A stretch of 64,000 bases of DNA, from positions 2,046,001-2,110,000 of the forward strand of contig NZ_CP102486.1 in assembly GCF_026261605.1 (NCBI RefSeq), in the 5' to 3' direction. This DNA is from Dechloromonas sp. A34 (GTDB lineage Bacteria > Pseudomonadota > Gammaproteobacteria > Burkholderiales > Rhodocyclaceae). The position numbers and the translations under genes are program-made. A model generated the notes under the pieces. That model had not been told where the DNA came from, did no database searches, and saw only the letters and a program-made list of their open reading frames with translations. Positions 18,489 to 26,974 of this stretch are shown here, one piece after another; the stretch's first letter is position 1, and each line of letters starts with the position of its first letter.

Positions 18489-19982
18489 TCAGGCTTCGCA
18501 AAGCGCCGGCAACGGTTTGCCGGCGACCACGGACGGATAGCGGCTGCGCAGGAAGCGCAGCGGCGGGAAGCTCAGCATCGCCGGCAGGAAACGCCAGTAG
18601 GGCGGGGCGACGCCGCAGAATTTCAGGGTACGGTAGAGCGCGTGCTGCGTCGCCGAGGTGCCGCCCTCGGCGGCCTGGACGATCGACGGGTTGCAGGTGA
18701 TAGCCTCATGAATCCGGGCGAGCACGGCTGGTTCGTCGATCTCCGGCGACAGGTAGAAAATGCCTTCCGAGAGATCGGTATGGGCGCCGAGATAACCGCG
18801 TTCGACGGCCAGGCGGGCTAGTTCGGTGCCGGGAAGAATGCGGATGCCGGTAAAGAAGACTGAGGTGAATTGCCAGCCGGTCAGTCGGGTCTGGGCGAAG
18901 CGGATGGTTTCCTCGCAGGTTTCCATGGTTTCGCCTGGGCCGCCGAGCATGAAGAACCACATGCTCTTGATGCCGGAGCTGCGGGCCAGATCGAGGCAGG
19001 AATTCACGTGGCGCATGGTGAAGCCCTTGCCGAAGTTGTCCAGCATCGCGTCGCAGCTGGCTTCAGGCGTGATCATCATCGAGTTGAAGCCGGCCCGTTT
19101 CATGAGCGGGAACAGTTCGGGCGGCACATCAAGCGGGTTGATCCCCATCGCCGTGAATTTGGCCTTCAGGCCGCGGCGGATGATTTCCTCGCAGATGGCG
19201 ATGGCGTGTTTGGCCGGCAAATTGAAGGTCGAGTCGACAAACTCGAAGGTCCGCGGGCCGATGTCGCGCAAGACCTGTTCGATCTCGTCGACGACCTCGC
19301 CCGGCTCGCGCTGGCGAAAACGCCGGCCTTCGATCAACGGATAGGCGCAATAGACGCAATGCATCGGGCAGCCGCGCTTGGTCTGGATCGCCCAGGTGCC
19401 GCCTTCGTGCTCGTAAGGTTTCCAGTCGATCCAGCGCTGCATGCCGGAATGGGCGAATTGCGGCAGCAGGGTCGACGGGTTGCGCACCGCAAAGCCGTCG
19501 CGCCAGTAGCAGACGCCGGGGATGCGCAGGGGAAGCTCGGCCTTGGCAATCGTTTCGAGCAGGGCCGGGAAGGCGGCTTCGCCCTCACCGACCACCGCGT
19601 AGTCGGCGCCGAAAACGCTCAGTGCCTTTTCCGCCAGAATCGAAATGGCCGGTCCGCCGAGCACCAGCGGCACCGGCGTGCCGTCAGCGCGCCGCGCCTT
19701 GTCGCGAATCAGGGCGACCTGTTCGAGCAGGGCCTGGAGTGGTGAGCTGAAGCGCTGCTGAATCACGTTGTCGATATTGCGGATCGACAGGCCGACTACC
19801 TCCGGGGCAAAGCGGCGGATCGCGCCGGCCAGTTCGCCGAGCAGATTTGTGGCGAAGGCAAGATCGAGTAGTTCGACTTCATGCCCGGCGGCGTGGGCGG
19901 CGGAGGCGATGTAACTGAGGCCGATCGGCGGCGCCGGGACCAGTTCGCGACTTTGGTTCGAGTAGAGCAGGAGGATACGCAT
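18489..19982 (-). CDS. B12-binding domain radical SAM protein
   Basis: 497 residues. N-terminal cobalamin-binding Rossmann-like domain (MRILLLYSNQSRELVPAPPI, AAGHEVELLDLAF, VPLVLGGPAISILAEKAL). The radical SAM core has CxxxCxxC in KRGCPMHCVYCAYP and a glycine-rich stretch WFFMLGGPGETMETCEETI. Such enzymes typically methylate or rearrange unactivated carbons; the substrate cannot be read from the sequence. The gene stands alone, with the PEP-CTERM gene upstream on the same strand. Only a weak ribosome site is visible before the ATG. Confidence 0.88.
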   Translation of the reverse strand: MRILLLYSNQSRELVPAPPIGLSYIASAAHAAGHEVELLDLAFATNLLGELAGAIRRFAPEVVGLSIRNIDNVIQQRFSSPLQALLEQVALIRDKARRADGTPVPLVLGGPAISILAEKALSVFGADYAVVGEGEAAFPALLETIAKAELPLRIPGVCYWRDGFAVRNPSTLLPQFAHSGMQRWIDWKPYEHEGGTWAIQTKRGCPMHCVYCAYPLIEGRRFRQREPGEVVDEIEQVLRDIGPRTFEFVDSTFNLPAKHAIAICEEIIRRGLKAKFTAMGINPLDVPPELFPLMKRAGFNSMMITPEASCDAMLDNFGKGFTMRHVNSCLDLARSSGIKSMWFFMLGGPGETMETCEETIRFAQTRLTGWQFTSVFFTGIRILPGTELARLAVERGYLGAHTDLSEGIFYLSPEIDEPAVLARIHEAITCNPSIVQAAEGGTSATQHALYRTLKFCGVAPPYWRFLPAMLSFPPLRFLRSRYPSVVAGKPLPALCEA

Positions 19983-20106
19983 GGGGCTGGATCAGTGGTT
20001 TCCTGGAGGCAGGCCCCAAGCGGAAATTGATGGGCCGCGTGTGCATGATGTCGCACGCGGCGGCGAAAACAGCGGGAAAAACCTGGTACTAGTCCGAAAA
20101 TCGGGA

Positions 20107-20133
20107 ATTCCGGAGTTGTTTATTCTCCGGAAT
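20107..20133 (-). terminator. Hairpin terminator after the PEP-CTERM gene
   Basis: Perfect 9-bp stem ATTCCGGAG / CTCCGGAAT around a 9-base loop, located 42 bases past the stop of the PEP-CTERM gene on the minus strand. The tail (TCCCGATTTT) is only moderately T-rich, so termination is probable, not certain. Confidence 0.65.
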
Positions 20134-20174
20134 AAGAAACTGGCCACTCCTTATTGCGTAGGCAGCCGGCTGCT

Positions 20175-20723
20175 TCAACCCGCCTTCCGCATGACCCGGC
20201 GAGCGAAGGCCAGGCCGAGCAGGCCAAGGCCGATCAGGGCCAGGCTGCCAGGTTCCGTAACCGTGCTGGGCGTCGCAAAGTTCAGGTCGACGTGGATGAA
20301 TTGGCCGCTGGTAAATGCCAGATTGTCGAGATTGAAGCCGATATAGTCGTCGCCGAACATGATGTCGCTCGCCGAAAACGCGCTGTTGGTCGCGAAGTTG
20401 CTGACACCGAGCAGCTGACCGCCCAGGCTGTCGTTCAGTCCCCAAACGATCGGGCCGTTGTGGTTGATGCCGCCGGCCGGCACGTCCTGGAATCCGATGT
20501 TGGTGAAGCGGATGTCGATCGCCGCGGCGCCGATGTCGAGCGTCAGGACGGCAGGCCAGGTGAACTCCACGTTACTGCCGACCACGGCATCCGTCGGGTA
20601 AAACTCGGCCCCGATGGTCGGAAAATTCTGTGCAATGTGTACGCTGTCGCCAACCAGTGTTGCGTTGGCGCTGGCGGCAGCGCCGGCCAGCATCAGCGTC
20701 GCCAGAACGCGCTTTGTTTTCAT
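20175..20723 (-). CDS. PEP-CTERM sorting domain protein
   Basis: 182 residues. Signal peptide (MKTKRVLATLMLAGAAASAN), a Thr/Asn-rich beta-type body, and a C-terminal PEP-CTERM tripartite signal: TEPGSLALIGLGLLGLAFAR then basic RRVMRKAG. Such proteins are processed by exosortase (EpsH) and displayed at the surface, often together with exopolysaccharide. No exosortase lies in the window. A GGGGGG ribosome site precedes the ATG. The body was not recognised and its specific role is unknown. Confidence 0.88.
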   Translation of the reverse strand: MKTKRVLATLMLAGAAASANATLVGDSVHIAQNFPTIGAEFYPTDAVVGSNVEFTWPAVLTLDIGAAAIDIRFTNIGFQDVPAGGINHNGPIVWGLNDSLGGQLLGVSNFATNSAFSASDIMFGDDYIGFNLDNLAFTSGQFIHVDLNFATPSTVTEPGSLALIGLGLLGLAFARRVMRKAG

Positions 20724-20814
20724 AAACCCCCCAATTATTGTTGGTCGCCCGCATTCGCCGAGCCTGGCATGCTTAGCAAGAAGGTTGCCATGCGGCGGGC
20801 GAGGGCGGTGCTTC

Positions 20815-21072
20815 TTAGCCGCCGCTCAGCGCCTGGACAATGATCAGCTCTGCATTGGGCGAGAGGGGGTGGGCGAGATCGACGACCTGCGCGCCGCCGA
20901 CGAAGAAGCGGATATGGCGGCGAATCCGGTTCTGTTCGTCGATCATCCGGAAACGGATGCCCGGATAGCGGCGGTCGAGGTCGGTAAGGGCGGCGGCGAG
21001 CGTGTCGCCGTCGGCCTCCGCCTTGCTGCCGCCGGTGTAGGAGTGCAGCGCGCTGGGGATCAGCACTTTCAT
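20815..21072 (-). CDS. MoaD/ThiS family sulfur-carrier-like protein
   Basis: 85 residues with a ubiquitin-like beta-grasp pattern (MKVLIPSALHSYTGG, LAAALTDLDRRYPGIRFRMI, HIRFFVGGAQV) and the C-terminal diglycine of the family (ALSGG). In MoaD/ThiS the terminal Gly is adenylated and thiocarboxylated. No MoaE or ThiF-like gene is adjacent. I chose ATG 21072, where the family similarity starts, not the upstream in-frame ATG at 21162. It is 13 bases downstream of the BNR-repeat gene, so the two are probably cotranscribed. Confidence 0.85.
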   Translation of the reverse strand: MKVLIPSALHSYTGGSKAEADGDTLAAALTDLDRRYPGIRFRMIDEQNRIRRHIRFFVGGAQVVDLAHPLSPNAELIIVQALSGG

Positions 21073-21085
21073 GGTCTGCCCGCCG

Positions 21086-22252
21086 TCAGGCCAGTTCGGC
21101 GCTTTCGACGGCGTAGATTTCCGGAAGGTGGTTGGCGAGCGGCTCCCATTGCCCGCCTTCATCGCGGCTCATCCACAGTTCGCCGCTGGTCGTACCGAAG
21201 TAGAGGCCGACCGGATCGTGACGGTCGGCGGCCATCGCCTGGCGCTTCACCGTCCACCATGCCTGGCTGGCCGGTAGTCCGGCATCGAGGCGTTGCCAGG
21301 TCTCGCCGCCGTTGCGCGTCGCATAGACCGCCGGTTTGCCGCCCGGGCTGGTCCGTGGCCAGACGCTGCTGCCATCCATCGGGAAAACCCAGGCGGTGTC
21401 GGCGTCGCGTGGGTGCACGACGAGCGGGAAACCGATATCGCCGACCGCCGCCGGCATGTTCTTGCCGATGCGCTGCCAGCGATCGGCCGGCCGGTCGAGG
21501 CGGTAGATGCCGCAGTGGTTCTGTTGGTACAGGCGGTCGGGATGGCTCGGGCAAAGGCGGACGCAGTGCGGGTCGTGGAAGGCGATGTTGCTGGGCTCGA
21601 AGCCCTCGACGACTTCCATGCCCTCGACCAGCGGCGCAAAGCTGCGGCCGCCATCAGCCGATTCGTGCACGCCGCCGCCTGACATCGCCAGGTAGAGGTG
21701 CGCCGGATCGCGCGGATCGACGATGATCGAGTGCATTTTCGGTCCGTCCGGCGTGCCGTCCTGCACGCTGCCCATCCATTCGCGATATTGCGGATCGTCG
21801 TTGATTACCGAGAACGGCACCCAGTTGACGCCGCCGTCTTCGGAGCGGAACAGCCCCTGCGGCGAGGTGCCGGCATACCAGACGCCGGGCTCGTCGGCGT
21901 GGCCTGGGGTCAGCCAGAAAGTGTGATCGACGGCACGACCGCTGCCGTCAGCGACGGGTGCGAAGGCCGGTGGCCGGGCTGCTTCCTGCCAGTTCCGCCC
22001 GAAATCCGTGGAGCGGAAGATGGTCGGCCCGAGATGGCCGGTCTTCGCCGCCGCCAACAGGGTTCGCCCGTCGCGCGGGTCAAGCAGCAGATGGTTGATG
22101 ATGTGGCCGAGAAAGTGCGGCCCGTCGGTGCGCCAGGTCTGGCGTGACTTGTCGCCGTAATAGAGCCAGGCGCCCTTGCGGGTGGCGACCAGCAGCAGGG
22201 TCTGGTGGGCGCCGGGTTTGTGCCCGGCCGGATTTTCGGTAGTGGGTGCCAT
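21086..22252 (-). CDS. BNR/sialidase-like beta-propeller protein
   Basis: 388 residues. Repeated Asp-box/BNR motifs (STDFGRNWQEA, SEDGGVNWVPF, SADGGRSFAPL, TRNGGETWQRL, SRDEGGQWEPL) indicate a six- or seven-bladed propeller of the exo-alpha-sialidase/VPS10-like class. There is no signal peptide, so it is probably cytoplasmic and not a secreted sialidase. Start chosen at ATG 22252 (MAPTTENPAG). It is paired with the MoaD-like gene 13 bases downstream. Confidence 0.85.
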   Translation of the reverse strand: MAPTTENPAGHKPGAHQTLLLVATRKGAWLYYGDKSRQTWRTDGPHFLGHIINHLLLDPRDGRTLLAAAKTGHLGPTIFRSTDFGRNWQEAARPPAFAPVADGSGRAVDHTFWLTPGHADEPGVWYAGTSPQGLFRSEDGGVNWVPFSVINDDPQYREWMGSVQDGTPDGPKMHSIIVDPRDPAHLYLAMSGGGVHESADGGRSFAPLVEGMEVVEGFEPSNIAFHDPHCVRLCPSHPDRLYQQNHCGIYRLDRPADRWQRIGKNMPAAVGDIGFPLVVHPRDADTAWVFPMDGSSVWPRTSPGGKPAVYATRNGGETWQRLDAGLPASQAWWTVKRQAMAADRHDPVGLYFGTTSGELWMSRDEGGQWEPLANHLPEIYAVESAELA

Positions 22253-22472
22253 GAATCGCTCCTTATCAACGGGCCCGGTGTTGGCCCGGGATTGATGGTG
22301 GGGAATCAGTCGGCGCGCTCGCCAACCTCCCGGCGCAATCCGTGCAGCAGCTGGCGTGGATTGCCTGGGAATGTTCTGCTTCGATCTGGATCGGGCCGGC
22401 AAGTTGCACCCGGCTGCCGGCTCTGGCCGGGCGCATGGCTGCGGGAGCGGCGCCAGCCTTGCCTTTGTGGGG

Positions 22473-23825
22473 CTAGAAGCCCGGGGCGCAGGCGGCGTCG
22501 AGAGCGCCGCGGACGGCCGCGCCAAGCCGGGCAATTTCCTCGTCGCCGACGATGTAGGGTGGCATCAGGTAAACCGTGTTGCCGATCGGGCGGATCAGGG
22601 CTTCCCGGTCGAGCGCCGCGCGGTAGAACTTGCGCGAGAAGTAGGGGTCGGCGGTGGCGACATCGAAGGCGGCGATCATGCCGTGCTGGCGCAGGTGGCT
22701 GACCTGCGGCAGTTCGGCGAGCGGGGCGAGGGCGGCGCCGATCCGGGCGGCCTTTCCCTGGTTTTCGGCCAGCACATTGTCTTCAGCGAAGATGTCCAAG
22801 GTCGCCAGTGCGGCGCGGCAAGCCAGTGGGTTGCCGGTGTAGGAGTGCGAGTGCAGAAAGGCGCGGGCCACCGAGTCGTCGAGGAAGGCTTCGTAGATGG
22901 TGTCGCTGCTCAAGACGATGGAGAGCGGCAGGTAGCCGCCGGAAATGCCTTTCGACAGGCACATCAGGTCGGGGCGGATGGCGGCCTGCTCGTGGGCAAA
23001 GAAAGTGCCGGTGCGGCCGCAGCCGACGGCGATTTCGTCGCAGATCAGGTGCACTTCGTATTGATCGCAGAGGGCGCGAGCCAGGCGCAGGTATTCCGGG
23101 TCGTACATCGCCATGCCGGCGGCGCCCTGGATCAGCGGCTCGACGATCAGCGCGGCGGTTCGTTCGCCGTGGCGTTCGAGATGGGCTTCGAGCGCGGCGG
23201 CGGCGCGGCGGGCGACGTCGGCCGGGCTTTCGCCGGCTTCGGCGAGGCGGAAATCGGGCGAGGGGACGACCGTTGCGTGTCGGACCAGCGGCGCGTAGGC
23301 ATCCTTGAACAGCGCGACGTCGGTGACGGCCAGCGCGCCGACCGTCTCACCGTGGTAGCTGCCGGCCAGGCAGAGGAATTCCGCCTTCTCCCGGCGGCCG
23401 ACATTGCGCCAGTAGTGGAAGCTCATCTTCAGCGCGATCTCGGTCGCCGAGGCGCCGTCCGAGGCGTAGAAGGCATGGCCGAGACTGCCGCCGGTCAGGG
23501 CGGCGAGGCGCTCGGAAAGCTCGACCACCGGCTGGTGAGTGAAGCCGGCGAGCATCACGTGTTCCAGCGTTTCGAGCTGGTCCTTGAGCGCGGCATTGAT
23601 CCGCGGGTTGGCGTGGCCAAAGAGGTTGGTCCACCAGGAGCTGATGCCGTCGAGGTAGCGCTTGCCGTCGAAGTCGTAGAGCCAGGCGCCGCTGCCGCGG
23701 GCAATCGGCACCAGCGGCAGGTGGGCCGGCGAGGCCGTCTGCGCGTGGTGCTGCATCTGCGTGCACGGGTGCCAGACGGCAGCCTGGCTACGGGCCAGCC
23801 AGGCCTGGTTCGACGACTGCTCCAT
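22473..23825 (-). CDS. bioA: Adenosylmethionine-8-amino-7-oxononanoate aminotransferase
   Basis: 450 residues. PLP transaminase converting KAPA to DAPA with SAM as amino donor. Motifs: WHPCTQMQ and SSWWTNLFGHANPRI (substrate side), ASDGASATEIALKMSFHYW, LAGSYHGETVGALAVTD, ICDEIAVGCGRTGTFFA, PLP lysine in CLSKGISGGYLPLS, HSYTGNPLACRAALATL. The start ATG 23825 shares one base with the stop of the DUF2863 gene (TGATG). It stands apart from bioFHCD. Confidence 0.95.
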   Translation of the reverse strand: MEQSSNQAWLARSQAAVWHPCTQMQHHAQTASPAHLPLVPIARGSGAWLYDFDGKRYLDGISSWWTNLFGHANPRINAALKDQLETLEHVMLAGFTHQPVVELSERLAALTGGSLGHAFYASDGASATEIALKMSFHYWRNVGRREKAEFLCLAGSYHGETVGALAVTDVALFKDAYAPLVRHATVVPSPDFRLAEAGESPADVARRAAAALEAHLERHGERTAALIVEPLIQGAAGMAMYDPEYLRLARALCDQYEVHLICDEIAVGCGRTGTFFAHEQAAIRPDLMCLSKGISGGYLPLSIVLSSDTIYEAFLDDSVARAFLHSHSYTGNPLACRAALATLDIFAEDNVLAENQGKAARIGAALAPLAELPQVSHLRQHGMIAAFDVATADPYFSRKFYRAALDREALIRPIGNTVYLMPPYIVGDEEIARLGAAVRGALDAACAPGF

Positions 23826-24997
23826 CAATGCAGGACTTGCGAGTTGGCGGTCGGTTGCTCGGGCATTTCGGCGTGCACCAGTTCGGCTTCGACGTTGGGG
23901 TAGAACGGTGCCCCGCAGTCGTCGCAGAATTCCATCGGGAAATGGTGGTCGAGGAAGAGCACGTCCTTGACCCCGGCTTCGCGCAGTACGGCCTCGATTT
24001 CGCTGGCTGCGTCGGTCGCTTCGTCTTCGGCGCCGAGCAGCGGCCAGACGATGCCGTGGTAGGTCTCGTCCTTGTCCTTGGGGCCGAGGCCGACGCGGTA
24101 TTCCTCCATCCGGCGGTCGTAGCACGGGCCGACGACGGCGCGGATATCGGCGGGCATCAGGCCGAGCATGGTCTGCAGGAAGGCCACCGAAGCCTTCAGC
24201 GAATAGGGGCGGGAGAGGCGGTCGGCATTGCGGCAGGAGGCGTGGTAGGCATCCGGCAGCAGCGGTTGCCAGGCGCAGCCGGTGAGCAGCGGCTCGAGAT
24301 TGGGGCTGCCCTGCTTGATCCATTCCTTGAGCGCGGCCTCCTTGTTGCCATCCGTCTCGTTCCAGCGGAACAGCGGCTTGCCGCGCGGCACGGCAATGGC
24401 GCCGATCAGGTAGCGGACGTCGGACAGGAAACGGTTGGTTTCCGCCATCCCGGCCGCGTCGACCGCCATGTGCTGGCCGGCCAGCGTCGCCTTGCCGAGC
24501 TCCTGGGTCATCAGCCAGGTATCGCAGAAGCTGCGCGGCAACTGGTCCGGGCTGAACAGGAAATCTGCCAGCGCGACGCGGGTGTCGGCTCCGAAGACGT
24601 GGGCGCCGAGATGCACGGCCAGCGCCTCGACGGTGCTTTTCGGCAGGGCGCAGGCGGGAATCGAGAAGCGCGACCAGGCCAGAACCGGCGCCGCGAAAAG
24701 CTGGATGTCGTATTCCTTGCCGCCGGCTGTCATGTGGTTGGTTTCGGCCCGCGACTCGACCATGTCGGCGAGTTCGTCGTGGGCGCGCGGGTTGGCTTCG
24801 AACAGGCGGTCAAGGGCGGTATTGATGTCGTCTTCGGCGCCGTTCTTGAGCAGGCCGTCGACAACTTCCGAAAGCTGGGTTTCCCAGTAGCTGTCTTCCA
24901 GTTTGCCGCCGGACTCGGAAAGACCGCTGGCCAGGCGCTGGAGTTCGGCAGCATCGCGTGAAAGGCGGTCGCGCGAGCCGAAGCGGGTTCGTTTCAT
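23825..24997 (-). CDS. DUF2863 family protein
   Basis: 390 residues, matching the betaproteobacterial DUF2863 proteins in length and in segments such as RDRLSRDAAELQRLASGL, LFAAPVLAWSRFSIP and DVLFLDHHFPMEFCDDCGAP. The C-terminal FCDDCGAPFYPN could bind a metal. No catalytic family was recognised. It is coupled to bioA by a one-base stop/start overlap. It diverges from yaaA across 89 bases that hold an inverted repeat. Confidence 0.8.
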   Translation of the reverse strand: MKRTRFGSRDRLSRDAAELQRLASGLSESGGKLEDSYWETQLSEVVDGLLKNGAEDDINTALDRLFEANPRAHDELADMVESRAETNHMTAGGKEYDIQLFAAPVLAWSRFSIPACALPKSTVEALAVHLGAHVFGADTRVALADFLFSPDQLPRSFCDTWLMTQELGKATLAGQHMAVDAAGMAETNRFLSDVRYLIGAIAVPRGKPLFRWNETDGNKEAALKEWIKQGSPNLEPLLTGCAWQPLLPDAYHASCRNADRLSRPYSLKASVAFLQTMLGLMPADIRAVVGPCYDRRMEEYRVGLGPKDKDETYHGIVWPLLGAEDEATDAASEIEAVLREAGVKDVLFLDHHFPMEFCDDCGAPFYPNVEAELVHAEMPEQPTANSQVLH

Positions 24998-25024
24998 GGG
25001 TGTTCCAGAATTTACAAAAAAGTA

Positions 25025-25044
25025 ATTTTACCAGCCGGTAAAAT
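25025..25044. promoter_or_regulatory. Inverted repeat in divergent promoter region
   Basis: ATTTTACC-AGCC-GGTAAAAT: perfect 8-base arms with a 4-base centre, between DUF2863 (minus) and yaaA (plus). It sits 28 bases upstream of the DUF2863 start and 43 bases upstream of the yaaA start. It could be an operator or leader hairpin. Confidence 0.45.
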
Positions 25045-25086
25045 CCGGAGGTTCGCAATAGACAAAATACCACCGAGGCTGTTCGC

Positions 25087-25860
25087 ATGTTGATCTTCCT
25101 TTCCCCCGCCAAATCGCTCGACTACAAGACCCCGCCGCACATTGCCACTCATACCCAGCCGGCTTTCCTGAAACACTCGGAAATCCTGATCAAGCAGCTA
25201 CGCAAGCTGTCGCCGGCCGACATCGCCAACCTGATGGATCTCTCCGACCCGCTGGCCTTGCTCAACTACAACCGTTATGCCGACTGGTCGCTGCCGTTTT
25301 CGCCGGACAACGCCAAGCAGGCGGTGCTCGCCTTCGACGGCGACGTTTACGATGGCCTGGATGCCAAGACGCTGTCCGCCGCCGACCTCGATTTCGCGCA
25401 GCAGCGGGTGCGGATGCTCTCCGGCCTCTACGGCATCCTGAAGCCGCTCGACCTGATGCAGCCCTACCGGCTGGAAATGGGTACCCGCTTCGCCAACAAG
25501 GCGGGCAAGGATCTCTACGCTTTCTGGGGCGAGCGCCTGCTGAAAACCATCAACGCCGAACTGGACGACATGCCGCGCCCGGTCGCGGTCAATCTGGCTT
25601 CCGAGGAGTATTTCAAGGCGGCGGTCGGGCCCAAGATCAAGGGCGAACTGATCCAGCCGGTGTTCGAGGACTGGAAGAACGGCCGCTACAAGATCATCAG
25701 CTTCTACGCCAAGCGGGCGCGCGGCCTGATGACGCGTTACGCGGTTGAGAACCGGCTGAGCGAGCCGGAAGGGCTGAAAGATTTTGATAGCGACGGCTAC
25801 GCTTTCGAACCCGCAGTGTCGGATGACAAACGATGGGTTTTCCGGCGGCGGCAGGCGTAA
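25087..25860 (+). CDS. yaaA: Peroxide stress protein YaaA
   Basis: 257 residues, full-length YaaA/DUF328. In E. coli YaaA lowers free intracellular iron and DNA damage during peroxide stress. Family features: [88 protein letters not shown], and the C-terminal [20 protein letters not shown]. It is monocistronic, diverging from DUF2863. Regulation by a peroxide sensor is expected from the family but is not shown by the sequence. Confidence 0.95.
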   Translation: MLIFLSPAKSLDYKTPPHIATHTQPAFLKHSEILIKQLRKLSPADIANLMDLSDPLALLNYNRYADWSLPFSPDNAKQAVLAFDGDVYDGLDAKTLSAADLDFAQQRVRMLSGLYGILKPLDLMQPYRLEMGTRFANKAGKDLYAFWGERLLKTINAELDDMPRPVAVNLASEEYFKAAVGPKIKGELIQPVFEDWKNGRYKIISFYAKRARGLMTRYAVENRLSEPEGLKDFDSDGYAFEPAVSDDKRWVFRRRQA

Positions 25861-26015
25861 CGGCCGGCATGCCTGAGCAGTTGCGAGCGTCGTTATGTTC
25901 GTTGGCAGACATAGGCGCCACGCCATCGGGGGCATACTTGCCCAATGCAATCCTTGGACAACTTTCCCGGCCCCGTCGTAGCCCGCGCTGACCAACCGCC
26001 GTTCAGGGGCGTCGC

Positions 26016-26900
26016 ATGATCCGCATCGAACTGCAGGTCGGCCTGAATTTCGAGATCGACCAGGCGGGGGCCGACTTCGTATTCAACATCCATGCGGCGC
26101 GCACGGCAGCCCAGACCATCGTCGCCGAACGCTTCGAGCTGAGCCAGCCAGTCACGCCGCAGATGTACACCGATGCCGCTTCGGGCAATCGTTATCTGCG
26201 CCTGCATGCCCTGCCCGGGGTGTTGAGGGTGTCCTACGCGGCGACGGTGGATCTGGTCCACCATTTCGCCAAACCCGACCAGGTCGCCGAAGTGCCGGTC
26301 CAGCACCTGCCACCCGAGGTGATCGCCTATATCTACCCGAGCCGCTATTGCCAGTCGGACCTTTTCGTGAATCTGGCGATGAGTACTTTCGGCGGCCTCG
26401 CCAACGGCTACAGCCGGGTTCTGGCGATCGAGGACTGGGTTAGAAAAAACGTCACATTCAAGTCGCGCAGTTCGACGACGACGACTTCGGCGATCGATAC
26501 GCTCAACTCGAAAGTCGGCGTCTGCCGCGACTTCGCCCACCTGATGATCGCGCTCTGCCGCGCCCTGAATATTCCGGCGCGCTTCGCCACCGGGACCGAC
26601 TACGGCGCCGATCCGACCCTGGGGCCGCCCGATTTTCAGGCCTATGTCGAGGTCTATCTCGGTCAGCGCTGGTATATCTTCGACCCGTCCGGCACCGGGA
26701 TTCCGATGGGCTTCATCCGCTTCGGCACCGGGCGCGATGCGGCCGACGTCTCGTTCGCTACGATCTTTGGCGGGGTCCGCACGCATGTGCCGGTGATCAG
26801 CGCCCTGGCCCTGGATGACCCGGCGCACGGCTTCGTCCTGCCGCAACGCTGCGCGGACGCCCTGTCGACCGATCGCGGCGTCGATACTTGCCAGGCATAA
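26016..26900 (+). CDS. Transglutaminase-like protein with substituted catalytic His
   Basis: 294 residues: N-terminal bacterial transglutaminase-like domain (about 1-110), then a transglutaminase/papain-fold core with Cys170 in [20 protein letters not shown] and the downstream Asp in [11 protein letters not shown]. At the usual His position (H-A-x-V-E-V-Y in relatives) this protein reads [16 protein letters not shown], so Gln208 replaces the catalytic His. It may be inactive as a protease or transglutaminase, or use another residue. The gene stands alone; the ATG at 26034 (M in the shadow of the first) is not needed. Confidence 0.82.
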   Translation: MIRIELQVGLNFEIDQAGADFVFNIHAARTAAQTIVAERFELSQPVTPQMYTDAASGNRYLRLHALPGVLRVSYAATVDLVHHFAKPDQVAEVPVQHLPPEVIAYIYPSRYCQSDLFVNLAMSTFGGLANGYSRVLAIEDWVRKNVTFKSRSSTTTTSAIDTLNSKVGVCRDFAHLMIALCRALNIPARFATGTDYGADPTLGPPDFQAYVEVYLGQRWYIFDPSGTGIPMGFIRFGTGRDAADVSFATIFGGVRTHVPVISALALDDPAHGFVLPQRCADALSTDRGVDTCQA

Positions 26901-26974
26901 AGCTTGGCTGCACCATGGCGGCCCGCGCGTCTCCGATACTCGGCCGCCCAACATACAGCTCAAGGACTTCCACG

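Noticed and set aside
22253..22472. Possible gene between bioA and the BNR gene
   Set aside because: Only short GC hairpins such as CGGGCC/GGCCCG (22270-22288) were found and no coherent coding frame.
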